This document shows, piece after piece, positions 1 to 11,602 of a stretch of DNA of 64,000 bases. The notes under the pieces were generated by a model. That model did no database searches and was not told the origin of the DNA. It saw only the letters and a program-made list of their open reading frames with translations. The position numbers and the translations under genes were made by a program. Numbering within the stretch: the first letter of the stretch is position 1; every line of letters begins with the position of its first letter. Origin of the DNA: Capra hircus (taxonomy: Eukaryota > Chordata > Mammalia > Artiodactyla > Bovidae); assembly GCF_001704415.2 (NCBI RefSeq), contig NC_030827.1, forward strand, positions 42,350,271 to 42,414,270, read 5' to 3'.

Positions 1-389
1 AAGCTAACTTTTATATTTATAGTTCATACAGCTCTTCTATTTACTTCCCTGTTTATCACATTGTAAATACTTATTTTCCTCGACTTCTGAGTAATTTCTT
101 TAGTAGTGAAGAAAAAAGTAAGATTTAGATCCCACAATTTCTTAATTTCATATTCGGAGGAAATGGTGGTATTTTGATCTGTGGAGCCAGGCTATATCAG
201 TATGAATCTTGGTTAGACATTTGGTAAGATCTGAAAATAATGTAATTAAATAAGATCATTATCCTAGTGGACCTTAACTACAAGATGCTGAGACCTGCTG
301 GATTAAAAACCCTTTTAGAAGTACCTAAAATTTCTTTCTATATTTTTATGAAAGTGGGAAATATTAGGCTGAGGACTTGATTAATCATT
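1..389. other. Unassigned AT-rich intergenic DNA
   Basis: No reading frame, RNA gene or repeat family could be recognised. The stretch is AT-rich and ends where similarity to an L1 ORF2 3' end begins. Confidence 0.5.
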
Positions 390-812
390 TTTTAAAAGAT
401 GACATTACAGGTAGCCAACAGACACATGAAAATATGCTCAATATTACTAATCATCAGGGAAATGCACATTAAAACCACAATGAAATATCACCTTACACCT
501 ATCAGAGTGTATATTATCAAAATGATAACAAACAGGAAGTGTTGGCAAGGATGTTGAGAAGAAGAAACCTGTGTGTAGTATTGGCAGGAAGTAATGGTGC
601 AGCCACTATGGAAAACAGTATAGGGACTACTCAGAAATTAAAAATAGAACTACTGTATGACCCCACAATTCTACTCATGGGTATTTAAAGGAACCAAAAA
701 TCACTGATTAGAAAAGATATTTGCACCTTTATGTTCACTGCAGCATTATTTGCATTAGCCAAGATAAAGATGTACCCTAAGTGTTCCCATCAAATAGACG
801 AATGGATAAGTA

Positions 813-814
<2 letters not shown>

Positions 815-843
<29 letters not shown>

Positions 844-852
844 ACACACATA
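815..852. repeat. (TG)n microsatellite inside old L1
   Basis: A run of about 14 TG units followed by a short CA-type stretch. It sits at the point of the L1 ORF2 end where a short alternating purine-pyrimidine segment is usual, so it probably expanded from the element itself. Confidence 0.9.
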
Positions 853-1261
853 CAATGGAATATTACTCATTAAGAAGAATAAAATCTTGCAATTTGTGGC
901 AACATGGATGGACCTGGAGGGTTTTATGTTAAGTAAAATAGGTAAGACATAGAAAGACAGATACTTTATGATTTTACTCATATGTGGAATCTAAAAAGCA
1001 AAACAAATGAACAAGCAGAACTAAACAGAGTCATAGATACATGGGAAAAACAGGTAGTTGCTTGAAGGGAAAAAGGTCAGGGGAGGAGAGAAATAGGTGA
1101 GGGAGATTAAAAGATACTAACTTTCAGTTATAAAATAAATAAATGAAATGTAAAGTTTGGGAAATATAGTAAATAATTCTGTAATATCTTTGAATGGTGA
1201 CAGATGGTAATTAGATTTATCATGGAGATCATTTTGAAATATATAGAAATATTAAATCACT

Positions 1262-1621
1262 GTGATGCTTTTGAACTGTGGTGTTAGAGAAGACTCTTGA
1301 AAGTCCCTTGGACTGCAAGGAGATCAAACCAGTCAGTCCTAAAGGAAATCAGTCCTGAATATTCATTGGAAGGACTGATACTGAAGCTGAAGCTCCAATA
1401 CTTTGACTCCAGTAGTTTGACTCATTAGAAAAGACCATGATGCTGGGAAACATTGAAACCAGGAGGAGAAAGGGAAGACAGAGAATGAGATGGTTGGATG
1501 GCACCACGGACTCAACAGACATGAGTTTGAGCAAGCTCCTGGAGATGCTGAAGGACAGGGAAGCCTGGCATGCTACAGTCTGTGGGCTTGCAAAGAGTTT
1601 GACACGACTGAGTGCCTGAAC
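1262..1621 (+). mobile_element. BovB 3'-end fragment
   Basis: Starts at the RT C-terminal 'GCTTTTGAACTGTGGTGTT' stretch and runs to the BovB 3' terminus (hydrophilic 'RRRKGRQRMRW' coding end, then the 'GTTTGACACGACTGAGTGCCTGA' type end). It is 5'-truncated and splits the ancient L1 3'UTR, which resumes directly after it. It carries no intact gene. Confidence 0.85.
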
Positions 1622-2029
1622 AACAAAATGTTGTGTACCAGAAACTAACATAGTATTGTCGGCCAATTATGCTTCAAAAACAAAGTCACTCATGGGGAAA
1701 AAAAGTCAGATTTGTGGTTTCCAAAGGTGGAGGTGGGGTGAGAGGGAATCAGATGAAGGAAGTTGACAGGTACAAATTTCCAGTTAAAAGATAAAAAAGT
1801 CCTAGGGGTGTAATGTACAATGTGATAAATATAATTAACACTGCTGTATGTTATATGTGAAAGTTTTTAAGAGAGTGAATTCTAAGAGTTCTTATCACAA
1901 GGAAACATGTTTTCTATTTAATTTTATAACTATTTAATACATGAGATGGTTGATGTTCATTCATTAAACTCATTGTGGTAATCATTGAATGACCTATGTC
2001 AGTCAGATTATTGTACTGTACACTTCTGC

Positions 2030-2435
2030 ATGGCAGAGAAACCTAGATGAACAGCCTATGGGCCTCACCCACTGTAGAGATAATGCTGGGCAGTGGCTGC
2101 CCAGCCAGAGACTACATCTCTCAGTGTCTTTCCCTTTGTAGACAGGGCTACATGACTAGTTCTCACTGATGGAATATAAAGAGAAGTGACTTCCAGACCA
2201 TTGTGGTTAAGAAGCAGGTGAGCTTGGGCTGTTTCACAATCCATCAGCTGAATAAAGAGGACTTCCTAAACCTAGAAGGGCAGAGCCCTAAGGATGATAG
2301 AAGAAGAATGGGTCCTGATTGATCATGTGGGAGGCTGCCCGTCCTACAACACCTTGGTTGATTCTGCTGTGAAAAGTAAACTTCTTTTGTGTTAAGCTGG
2401 GGCTCATCTTTTACAGCAACTAGCATTTACCTTGA
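2030..2435 (+). mobile_element. Possible MaLR/MLT1-type LTR fossil
   Basis: Contains stretches typical of MLT1-class LTRs: a 'CTACATGACTAGTTCTCACTGATGG' type block around 2150 and an 'AAACTTCTTTTGTGTTAAGC' block near 2380. Termini are not clear. The call is recognition only and could be another ancient repeat. Confidence 0.4.
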
Positions 2436-3724
2436 TAAATATAATATGAAAAATACCATATTCTAGTTGTGGGACACTCAGCACAAACTGTGTACAAAGT
2501 ATCAACAGAAGTAGGAAACAGTTTGAATACATCCTTACTTTGTATCTTTTAAAATTCAGTACTTGGAAAATAATCTAAATGATTCCCTTCATTCTAATTT
2601 CATTGATAATCCTTCTAACTGTTAGTATTATCTAAAAAGTTTTAATGAGCCTGCTAAAAGGCTAAGAGTTTCAAAGGACAGTTTGTTAGTTTAAAGGATT
2701 ATAGTACAGTGAGTTATCCAAGTGTATATATTTCTGTAATATATCAGGCACCATGGTTCAAGTGCACAGCAAGCAAAGGTTTGCCTGTGGCTATATTTTA
2801 GCATTAATGACTTGGATATGGTAGCACAATGTATTACAATATTCTTAACCATGAAGTAATTTAAGATTGTTCACATGTCATAAGAACTAGGCAATACAAT
2901 ATTCTGGACACTGATACTGGATAGAGAAAAGGATTTAATATGCTCCAAAGTTCACCATCCTCTACTATGAACATTTCTCTTTCTCTTCTTTCTTTCTGCT
3001 TCTTTCAGATAATTCCATGGAGACTTGATAAGACTTTGAATTCCAAAATGTTACAACTGAAATGTGACATGATAGTGAAAATTAAAAATAATAATTCTTA
3101 TTTTACTTAACTTCTCAGTTCTGCAACAGTCCTGTAGGCTTTGGGGGATTTGGGATATATTTACTTTAAATTCTACATCAGGAAAATTTTTAATGTTGAT
3201 CACAGATGGGACTATCATATTTATAACTCAATTGTAATTCAGTCATTACTGTGGGGACAGAAAGTCCTCCAGGGAGAGTCACACATTTGCATGATGTATC
3301 CCAGTGTTCAGTCACGTATTTGTAACTCTGTTTCAACCAAGAGATGTGTAAAATCACAAATGACTGGTCAACTCCCAATTGGATGCAACTGAGAAAACTT
3401 ATGCATTCCATTTTCCACTTATTAAAATTTAATGCTCTAATATTAATAGAGGCTGTGAACTAGGTTCTTACTAAGATTTTTAGATGAGAATCTGAAATGG
3501 AGCCAAACTTAGCTGGTACCCAGCAAAATTTTGACATTGATTCTTCTTATCTCTGTTCTGCATGCTTTTCCCTCTCAAACTCCTCTCACATCTTCTTTTG
3601 GAGACCAATCTTTATTTCATTGGGTGTTCTGTTTTTTGTGGTCTCAGAAGACATCAGAGGTCAGTGGAGGAGAGAAAAAAGTGAGGGGGATTAAGAGAAA
3701 ATTTATACTCTAGGCCATGGCCTC
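2436..3724. other. Unassigned intergenic DNA
   Basis: AT-rich with a few short chance reading frames (the longest about 83 codons at 3141-3392). None shows recognisable domains, splice context or codon bias. Confidence 0.5.
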
Positions 3725-3960
3725 CTCTTCCTCTCTCATGCCTCTGTCATAACTTCTTACCTGGTCTCCCTGAATGCAGTCTTCCTTCTCTATAATGATG
3801 TTCCAGAAGTGCAGGTCCATTCAAATTTCTCCCTACTTGCAGCCTTTCAGTGTCTTTCTGTTACTCTCAGGATAAAGTCCAAATTTTGTTAACAATCCTG
3901 ATAAAATTTGGATTTGAGGCTTGCCTTCTACTTATGGTGGTATAACCTAGTTACATCTAA
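3725..3960 (+). mobile_element. L2 LINE 3'-region fragment
   Basis: Shows the L2-type order 'ACCTGGTCTCCCTG' followed by 'CTCAGGATAAAGTCCAAATT' and a 'GGCTTGCCTTCTACTTATGG' like segment. This is an ancient mammalian LINE relic with no coding capacity. Confidence 0.6.
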
Positions 3961-3969
3961 GTTTTTTAA

Positions 3970-4830
3970 ATATAGCCAGTCCTCATTATTTGTGGTAGTT
4001 ATGTTCTGTAAATTTCCTGTGCACATTAAATTAGTGGATACTGGGGGCATTGCAAAGTGAGGTTCCTGTCAGCCTCTGGTCACAGTATTTTCATCAACAG
4101 ATCTATATATAACTGTTTTATGTGTGTTTCTGTTGAAAGACACCTTAATTAATATATGTTATTTATTCATTTACATTGAACTTATGGCTAAAGACATTGT
4201 GTGTGCATGCATGCTAAGTCACTTCAGTTGTGTCCAACTGTGCAACTGTAGCCTGCCAGGCTCCTCTGTCCATGGGATTCTCCTGAGAAGAATACTGGAA
4301 TGGATTGCCATGCCCTTCTCCAGGAGATCTTCCCGACCCAGGGATTGAATTTGCATGTCTTATGTCTCCTGCCTTGGTAGGTGGGTTCTTTACCACTAGC
4401 ACCACCTGGGAAGTCCGTAATGACACTATTCTTCATGTCTAAATGAAGGTTATCTAATACACATGTTTTCTCTGTAAGGCACATCACACCCTTCTTGCAC
4501 TAAACACTAGATAGCATTTTACTTCTTTTCTTGGGGGTCATTTAAAATAGTATGATATTGCCAACAAAGGGCACAAATTAAAAAAAAATGCACTGAATAG
4601 ACAGATAAAGGAACACTAGCTTATACTATGGGAGCTGAAATAAGGCAGAGTGTCACCTTCTTTGACTTTAGTTGGGAATGGGCTCATGTCTGGTGACTTA
4701 GAATTTTCATTGCTCCACACATGCCTGTGAGTGACTACAAAAGTACTGTGAATATTGCTCTTGGGGTTGCAAATAAATTTTAATGGGTAGTAAAATTTGC
4801 AAATAAGGACTCTGTGAATAATAGGATCAC
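3970..4830 (+). mobile_element. Old DNA-transposon-like repeat split by a Bov-tA SINE
   Basis: The left edge ('CAGTCCTCATTATTTGTGG') and the reverse complement of the right edge ('GAGTCCTTATTTGC', about 4800) look like diverged terminal inverted repeats. Sequence characteristic of one ancient element continues on both sides of the SINE at 4198-4416. The family (Tigger-, Charlie- or MER-class) was not identified. The inverted-repeat match is by eye only. Confidence 0.45.
4198..4416 (-). mobile_element. Bov-tA SINE
   Basis: Reverse complement shows the Bov-tA order: tRNA-Glu-derived head ('GACTTCCCAGGTGGTGCTAG'), box-B-like region, 'AAGATC..CTGGAGAAGG', 'CCAGTATTCTT', then the BovB-derived 3' end. 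It is inserted in an older DNA-transposon-like repeat. Confidence 0.9.
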
Positions 4831-4944
4831 CTATACATGGAAAGGAATAAGTTTATAGCGGATACTCTTGATTTCCTACTCTCCATGTTCACCTTATGCC
4901 TTTTTGGCCAATTTCTGATTTTGAATAAGTTGTTTACTGTCTGC

Positions 4945-5853
4945 TATCGTCAAGGCTGTATATTGCCACCCTGCTTATTTAACTTATATGCAGAGTACGT
5001 CATGAGAAACGCTGGACTGGAAGAAACACAAGCTGGAATCAAGATTGCCGGGAGAAATATCAATAACCTCAGATATGCAGATGACACCACCCTTATGGCA
5101 GAAAGTGAAGAGGAACTAAAAAGCCTCTTGATGAAAGTGAAAGAGGAGAGTGAAAAAGTTGGCCTAAAGCTCAACATTCAGAAAACGAAGATCATGGCAT
5201 CCGGTCCCATCACTTCCTGGGAAATAGATGGGGAAACAGTGGAAACAGTGTCAGACTTTATATTTTTGGGCTCCCAAATCACTGCAGATGGTGATTGCAG
5301 CCAAGAAATTAAAAGACACTCCTTGGAAGAAAAGTTATGACCAACCTAGATAGCATATTCAAAAGCAGAGACATTACTTTGCTGACAAAGGTCCGTCTAG
5401 TCAAGGCTATGGTTTTTCCTGTGGTCATGTATGGATGTGAGAGTTGGACTGTGAAGAAGGCTGAGCACCGAAGAATTGATGCTTTTGAACTGTGGTGTTG
5501 GAGAAGACTCCTGAGAGTCCCTTGGACTGCAAGGAGATCCAACCAATCCATTCTGAAGGAGATCAACCCTGGGATTTCTTTGGAAGGAATGATGCTGAAG
5601 CTGAAGCTCCAGTACTTTGGCCACCTGATGCGAAGAGTTGACTCACTGAAAGACTCTGATGCTGGGAGGGCTTGGGGGCAGGAGGAGAAGGGGACGACGG
5701 AGGATGAGATGGCTGGATGGCATCACTGACTCGATGAACGTGAGTCTGAGTGAACTCTGGGAGATGGTGATGGACAGGGAGGCCTGGTGTGCTGTGATTC
5801 ATGGGGCCGCAAAGAGTCGGACACGACTGAGCGACTGAACTGAACTGAACTGA
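4945..5853 (+). mobile_element. 5'-truncated BovB: RT C-terminal half to 3' end
   Basis: Begins inside RT motif B ('QGCILPPCLFNLY'), continues through the catalytic 'YADD' box (about 5075) and the thumb region, and ends at the BovB terminus 'GACTGAACTGAACTGAACTG'. The reading frame covers 4942-5340, then shifts frame (second piece 5337-5729) and frays. APE endonuclease and RT fingers are absent, so it is dead on arrival. Leading residues of the first frame before about 4942 come from flanking DNA. Confidence 0.9.
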
Positions 5854-6083
5854 TGTGGCCATGTGCTCAGAGAGGAGGCCCTGGACTACTGCTAATTCAT
5901 AACCATCTACATCAGTCACTTTCCCAGGGAAAGGTTTAGTGATGGGCGTGTGACCCACTGTAGCTAATGATATATGGAGGGAGGGGAGTGAGCTGCAAGG
6001 CTTCTGGGAGAGATTTTCCTGCTCACAAAAAACACACAGGAAGAGACAACTCTCCTTTTCTGTTGAAAGATTTTGTGCCTGCT
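5854..6083. other. Unassigned spacer between BovB and Bov-A2
   Basis: Non-repetitive by eye; no gene recognised. Confidence 0.45.
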
Positions 6084-6096
6084 AGGAGTAGCAGAC

Positions 6097-6357
6097 TGGA
6101 GAAGGCGATGGCACCCCACCCCAGTACTCTTGCCTGGAAAACCCCATGGACGGAGGAGCCTGGTGGGCTGCAGTCCATGGGCTCACAAAGAGTTGGACAC
6201 GGCTGAGCGACTTCACTTTCCCTTTTCACTTTCATGCATTGGAGAAGGAAATGGCTACCCACTCCAGTGTTCTTGCCTGGAGAATCCCAGGGACGGGGGA
6301 GCCTGGTGGGCTGCCGTCTATGGGGTCGCACAGAGTCCGACATGACTGAAGCGACTT

Positions 6358-6384
<27 letters not shown>
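6097..6384 (+). mobile_element. Bov-A2 dimeric SINE with (AGC)n tail
   Basis: Two Bov-A monomers in tandem, both containing 'GGAGAAGG..ATGG..ACCC' and 'GAGCCTGGTGGGCTGC', joined by the 'CACTTTCCCTTTTCACTTTC' linker, ending in an (AGC) run. A perfect 13-bp TSD (AGGAGTAGCAGAC at 6084-6096 and 6385-6397) fixes the ends. Confidence 0.95.

Positions 6385-6386
<2 letters not shown>
6356..6386 (+). repeat. (AGC)n microsatellite, Bov-A2 tail
   Basis: About nine AGC/GCA units at the 3' end of the Bov-A2 SINE, the usual seed of triplet microsatellites in bovids. Confidence 0.9.
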
Positions 6387-6389
<3 letters not shown>

Positions 6390-6447
6390 TAGCAGACAAT
6401 AGGGTTGATCTCCGAAACCATGAAAACAGAGTAGATGCTGCTTGTGT

Positions 6448-6672
6448 GTATGTGAACTAAGTTGCTTCAGTCACGTCTGACTCTTTGTCACCCCATGGAC
6501 CTTAGCCCAGCAGACTTTTCTGTCCATGGGATTCTGCAGCCAGCAGTACTGGAGTGGGTTGCTGTGCTCTCCTCCAGGGGATCTTCCTGACTTAGATTGA
6601 ACCTCCATCTCTTATATCTCTCTTGCATTGGCAGGCATGGTTCTTTACCAGTAATGCCACTTTGGAAGCCCC
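6448..6672 (-). mobile_element. Bov-tA SINE (diverged)
   Basis: Antisense order: BovB-like end ('AAGTTGCTTCAGTCACGTC'), 'CTGTCCATGGGATTCTGCAG', 'CTCCTCCAGGGGATCTTCC', and tRNA-derived head ending 'TGCCACTTTGGAAGCC'. More diverged than most copies here. Confidence 0.85.
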
Positions 6673-6855
6673 AGATATACTGGGTATAGCTCAAAGGAAA
6701 TTTGAATAGTGTCTCTAATAGGTTTTTGAGGACATTGGTGGACAATTATATTAATCAACAAAGTCTCTTTGATATGAAAATAAACCTTTATGCCAGTTTG
6801 TGTAGGTTTTGCTTGTTAGTTATTTGCAACCTAAAACATCCTGGTGGTGGTTTGG

Positions 6856-7052
6856 TGGTTTAGTTGCTAAGTCGAATCTGATTCTTGCGACCCCATTGAC
6901 TGCAGCCTGCCCGGCTCCTCTGTCCATGGGGTTCTCCAGGCAAGAATACTGGAATGGGTTGCCATTTCCTTCTCTAAGGGATATTCCCAACCCAGGGATC
7001 AAACTTAGTTCTCCTGCATTGCAGGCAGACTCTTTACCGACTGAGCTACATT
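6856..7052 (-). mobile_element. Bov-tA SINE
   Basis: Antisense copy beginning 'GGTTTAGTTGCTAAGTCG' and running to 'TTTACCGACTGAGCTACA'. The tRNA-like head is short, so the element is slightly 5'-truncated. Confidence 0.88.
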
Positions 7053-7690
7053 TTCCATAAGGCTGGTGTTAGGAATAAATGGGAGAAAGAAATATGTAAA
7101 TATACATGTGTATGTACATATGCATGCCATCTGTTATAGGACTGAGCTTTGATAATACTGTCCTGATTATATTTTTAGGGATACAAAGAGTGTACAAGTT
7201 AAAGACTAAAATTCCAAATACTTATCATCACTGTTTCAAATTAACAATAAAATCAAAGTCTTATTGGTTATTTTTTCAATTTCAATATTCTTCCTTGGAA
7301 TTGTGATCCCAATTAATTCCTTTTTCCTCGGCCATTTGTAACTCAACCATTCACTCTTTTATTATGTAAGGCTTTAAATTAATGTTAATGCTTTAAATTG
7401 TAGTATGATAATTATAACACAATATTTCTCTAACAATTCATCATGCTGTGGGGTAGAGGGAACCTATACTGCCAGAGGCTTTGTGAATATTACAAAAGGA
7501 AGAATGACAAGTTTTCAGAAATTGAAGTTTATGTATAAAAAGTAGATTCAGGGGGTTTATTCTCAGCTATTGTTTATTCATTCAACTAAGTATTTTTAAG
7601 TCTTTATAATAAAGCATAGGTTGAGTTGCAAAGTGCTCTATATGATATGTATGATGCCACTAAGACTTAGAATCCCTGGCATGGCATAGG
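7053..7690. other. Unassigned AT-rich intergenic DNA
   Basis: No repeat family or gene recognised. Confidence 0.45.
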
Positions 7691-7805
7691 TTGTAAAGTT
7701 TTGGAGACCATGGACTGTTTTGCAAACATCTTTGTATTGTCCATCTGCCAAGTCTAGATATGTTTATACAATAAGCACTCAATAAATACTTGTCAAATGC
7801 AGTAG
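7691..7805 (+). mobile_element. Possible L2 3' end
   Basis: Ends with 'AATAAGCACTCAATAAATAC..GTCAAATG', the pattern typical of L2/MIR 3' ends, preceded by an 'AGACCATGGACTGTTTT' type segment. Too worn for certainty. Confidence 0.45.
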
Positions 7806-8789
7806 AACACACAACACCCAAATACACACACACAAACATGTTTCTACAGGACTTACTTTTGCTAAAAAATTATGAGTTTTTGCCTTTGTTGAATTTTAAA
7901 CTGGTATTGGATGATTCTGCATCCTAGTATTTCTCACACATTTCTCTGTTAGATTGCCCAAAACTGTCTGGGAAGTGTCATTTGCCCAGCTTTATAGAAT
8001 GCTTAGTCACTTCATGACACTGTCGTGTCTCGTGGCTTATAGTGTTTTGTGCCTTTCTTCGAGATTTTATTTTCCTGAGAGGCCTGATGAAGCTGCACCA
8101 TTCAGCAGGGATTTGCGATGCTGTCATCTTTTGTGAGTGTACACTGAGACCTTGAGCTAATGCTCTTTCACTTCCAAATGATTTCTCTGAGACATTTCTA
8201 GGATTCTGACAAGTAATCTAACACACAACTTTTTTTTTCTCTTAAAGATGATGTATTTGAGCATCTAGAATAAAGCTATTTTCTCTGTTTGATAGAGATA
8301 GTATTTAATTTCCTTTTAAACATTTAAGTGTAATATTTTCAGTAATTCTTCTATTATTTTTCAAAGTGTGTTTCAATCAGTATTGACATATGAATTGCCA
8401 TATTATTCCCTATACAACATGCATAATAAAACTGGGAAACTTGAAATCAGACCTTTCTCAATCATAATGAAATTAACATAAAACATGAATTTAAACTTTT
8501 ACGGTACTATGTAGATGTTAGTACTATTGACTACTATTTTAAATGCCTATGACTGCTGAAACCTGACTATAATAAAATATTGCTTTTTTTTAATGGAAAG
8601 CAATGCATCTTTAAAAATCCATAACATGTGGATTTTAAGATGAAAAAATAAGTGGCCTTTTGTAGATTTATAAACTTGATGTATGTCATTTTGAATAAAC
8701 TTGTTATGGTGTTGGCTGGCTTTGCTGTCTCCAGTAGGATGTTCTTGTTTCTTTATGAGATTAGGGTACACTAAGTTAGGTTGTAGTAA
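7806..8789. other. Unassigned intergenic DNA
   Basis: AT-rich; only short chance reading frames. Confidence 0.45.
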
Positions 8790-9170
8790 AAAAAAAAAAG
8801 TCCCCAAATCTCAGTAGATTAACACCACACAAGTTTATTTCTCGCTCAGGCTACACGTTCATTGTGACTTGACAGAGAGGAGGAACTGTTCATCGTTGTC
8901 AGTCAGGAGGAAAAGCCAATGAAGGCTCCGTCTGGACTAGAAATTCCCATGGAAAAGAGAATGTGAATCTTACCAGTTTTCCTAAGAAGTGACACATTTC
9001 CTTTCACTGGTCAAAGCAAGGCATACGACCTGACAGACTTCACTCAGGTGGGCAGGAAGTACAACCCTCCCAAGAGGGCTGGGAGGAGAATTAAGGGTCC
9101 CTGTGAATAACCCTAGACTGGAAATTCAATTAGAAAAGTGAGTTGGGAGCCATTTCCTGAAGCATTGTTT
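8790..9170. mobile_element. Probable ancient dispersed repeat, family not assigned
   Basis: A moderately GC-richer block opening 'CCAAATCTCAGTAGATTAAC' and containing 'AAGAAGTGACACATTTCC' and 'GGTCAAAGCAAGGCATACGA'. It resembles a common old mammalian MER-type repeat I cannot name with confidence. No coding sequence. Confidence 0.4.
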
Positions 9171-11377
9171 GTAAAACACACACTTTTATGTTTCTCTGTG
9201 CTGGTTTTTTTCAGTTGGAGGGCTTGATGGGGAAATATTAAGAAAGATGTTATACCTTTTACTAGCTACCCCTTCGTTCTCCCTGTATGTTTCTTTAGGG
9301 AGTCTAAATAACGCTAAGCTAAACTCTGTTTGCAGGTCAATATATGAACTATTCACACAGAATAGTGAGATGTCTATGCACATTAGGTGAGTGATTTGCT
9401 TTTAATTATATGTGTGAAAGTTAAGATTGTCAAACCATAAATTTTTTTTGATATCAGAATCTATTGCTTTCACTGTCTGTGGCAGAATAAGACAATGTAA
9501 CCTTAACCCAGTTACAGTAACTGAGATACAGCATACCCTCCATATGTGCTCTGTGGACTTCTTTTGAAGATATATCTGCTTATTCACTTTTGAACGTAGT
9601 GTGCATTTAACAGTTCGTAACAACAAAGCAAAAATCACATCATCTTAAGTGTGTTTAATAATCACTTGGTATATGCGTATTTCTCCATTGGTATAAATCA
9701 ATTCATTGACAGATTTCAAAAGTTTTTAAAAAAAGAAAAGAAAATTGAAACTACAGTACTGTCATGGCTGCAATTAAGAGAGTATTTTTTTTTTTTGAAA
9801 GGGATTAGAATGATCCCGGGTGGTATGTAGGTTTTATTGCATTGAGTATACATCAAAAAGCCCATTTTCAAAATTGATTGAGGGAAATTAAGCCCAAATA
9901 AAATAATTTTCATTTAGTGTAAATTAAAAAAAAATGTGGGTGTATGTCTTTTTGAGGAAAAGTTTAGCATTTAAGTGACTAACATGCCAAGTGGAAAGTA
10001 ATGCCCTTAATGGAAGTATAATGAGTAGTGAGGTCAAGAAATGGATGTACTCTAAATTATTTTCTTAATAAGAAACAGATCTTTATTCTCTGATTTCTTT
10101 TAATTTCAACAGTAAAGATTTTTAAACAGTAGACAAAGGGCACTAGGCTAGACTTCTGTTTTATAAAATGTCCTCAGAATTCTTCAAAAAAGTTTCTAAT
10201 AGGACTGCTTTTGTTTTTCAAAGACTGCAGCTTGGGAGGCATTCTCTTTTGTTATTGAGTTACCGCCTCTGTTTGTTTATTACCACTCTATTAAGGCTGG
10301 TTCCTGGCAGGAGCAGACCTCCTCCTGGCTGCCCAGAGAGGACCTGCACGTACTCTGTCCAAGGAGATGATCACAGGGACCAACAGGGGCTCCTACAGAG
10401 ATGTGTCTCTGCTCACAGCCAGAGAGGAAACAGGAAATGACTTGAGGCAAGTTGTGCTAAGCTGGAAGAATGAATTAGAAACACTCCTAAACAGACTCAG
10501 AAAGTATTGTAGTCAGAGAAAAAGAAGAAAGGGTATGAGAAAGACTGCTTACTATTCCCACCTGGGGTCTGAAAATATTCTTTTCAGTCATGTTAACCAG
10601 AAAGGGGCATCACCACTGAACAGATACTTTCATTATTCCTACCAGTTTACCTTTTAAGTTTTTAAATTTTTTATATCTAATTATGAAAGGTCAGTATCCT
10701 GGAAACCAAACTTAGTGAGCTTGAGTGAAACAAACATTTCTCACTTACAAATGTGGAAAATAGAACTGGAACAATAGCTCGGACCGCAGAAGCACTGTCC
10801 TTTATAATATGCAGTGCAAACTTGAGCAGCTTTATCTAAGCTCAGGTCTATGAAAACAGAAATTACTACAATGGAATTTTAAGCTTTATGTTCTTAAATC
10901 ATATCATTATTTTGTCAAGACACTGAAAGAGAAACTAGAAAAACAATTTTATCTCCCAGGAAAAAATAAATCTCTGAACAGTGTCTTCTGTTGGTCTTGA
11001 TATTACCCTAGTACTTTTGGTCATTTTATGCCTTTTTAAAAAAAATAAAAATGGCTTAAGAGTTTGAAAGTCTAAAACTTAATGCCACTACATATCATCT
11101 CACTTGATGAGGTCTTGGTTTTTGTTTATTTTTAACCTTATTGGTAAAAATATTTAGGAAATCACTTCCTAAGCCTCTTTGGATATTTATTTTTATTGAC
11201 TTTGAGTGCTAGAAATTAAAAAAAAAACACAGGATGAAATGCTTACTGTTAGGAAGGTGTAGAGTCTATAATAAAATAAAAATGTAGACTAAACAACATG
11301 ACCAAGAGAAACAGAATGTTAGATGAAAGAAACAGACACACAAAACCCCCAGCATCTCAGAATAAAGCTGTCCTTAG
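9171..11377. other. Unassigned intergenic DNA
   Basis: Includes A/T homopolymer runs (for example about 9787-9797) and a slightly GC-richer patch at 10,290-10,480 with two overlapping frames of 90 and 96 codons. Neither has a recognisable domain or plausible splice structure, and they are most likely chance. Confidence 0.4.
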
Positions 11378-11602
11378 TCAGTTGACTCACTGGAAAAGAC
11401 CCTGATGCTGGGAGGGATTGGGGGCAGGAGGAGAAGGGGACGACAGAGGATGAGATGGCTGGATGGCATCACCGACTCGATGGACATGAGTTTGAGTAAA
11501 CTCTGGGAGTTGGTGATGGACAGGGAGGCCTGGTGTGCTGTGATTTCTGGGGTTGCAAAGAGTCGGACATGACTGAGTGACTGGACTGAACTGAGTGTTC
11601 AC
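11378..11602 (+). mobile_element. BovB 3'-end fragment
   Basis: Terminal ~225 bp of BovB: 'TTGACTCACTGGAAAAGACC' through 'GTCGGACATGACTGAGTGAC' and a 'TGGACTGAACTGAGTG' end. Heavily 5'-truncated. Confidence 0.9.

Larger units (their letters stand above)
390..2025 (+). mobile_element. Ancient L1 3' end (ORF2 C-terminus plus 3'UTR), interrupted by BovB
   Basis: Conceptual translation from about 400 gives a decayed L1 ORF2 C-terminus: the 'ANRHMK...LLIIREMHIKTTMKYHLTPIR' region, then a worn Cys-rich segment and the 'YNGILL' region near the gene end. Several stops and frameshifts break it. The sequence continues into an L1-type 3'UTR up to about 1260, is interrupted by a BovB fragment, and resumes at about 1622 with the expected next 3'UTR sequence through about 2025. 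A TG microsatellite lies within it. Divergence marks it as much older than the L1s at 25.8-47.4 kb and 55.4-57.0 kb. The exact subfamily was not assigned. Confidence 0.75.

Noticed and set aside
1349..1666. 105-codon minus-strand frame and similar frames in other BovB tails
   Set aside because: Antisense of the BovB 3' end. The same 'shadow protein' recurs at every BovB copy in the window.
10168..10657. Overlapping 90- and 96-codon frames in a GC-richer patch
   Set aside because: No domain, no splice-site context I could defend, and two frames overlapping on the same strand; kept only as unassigned DNA.
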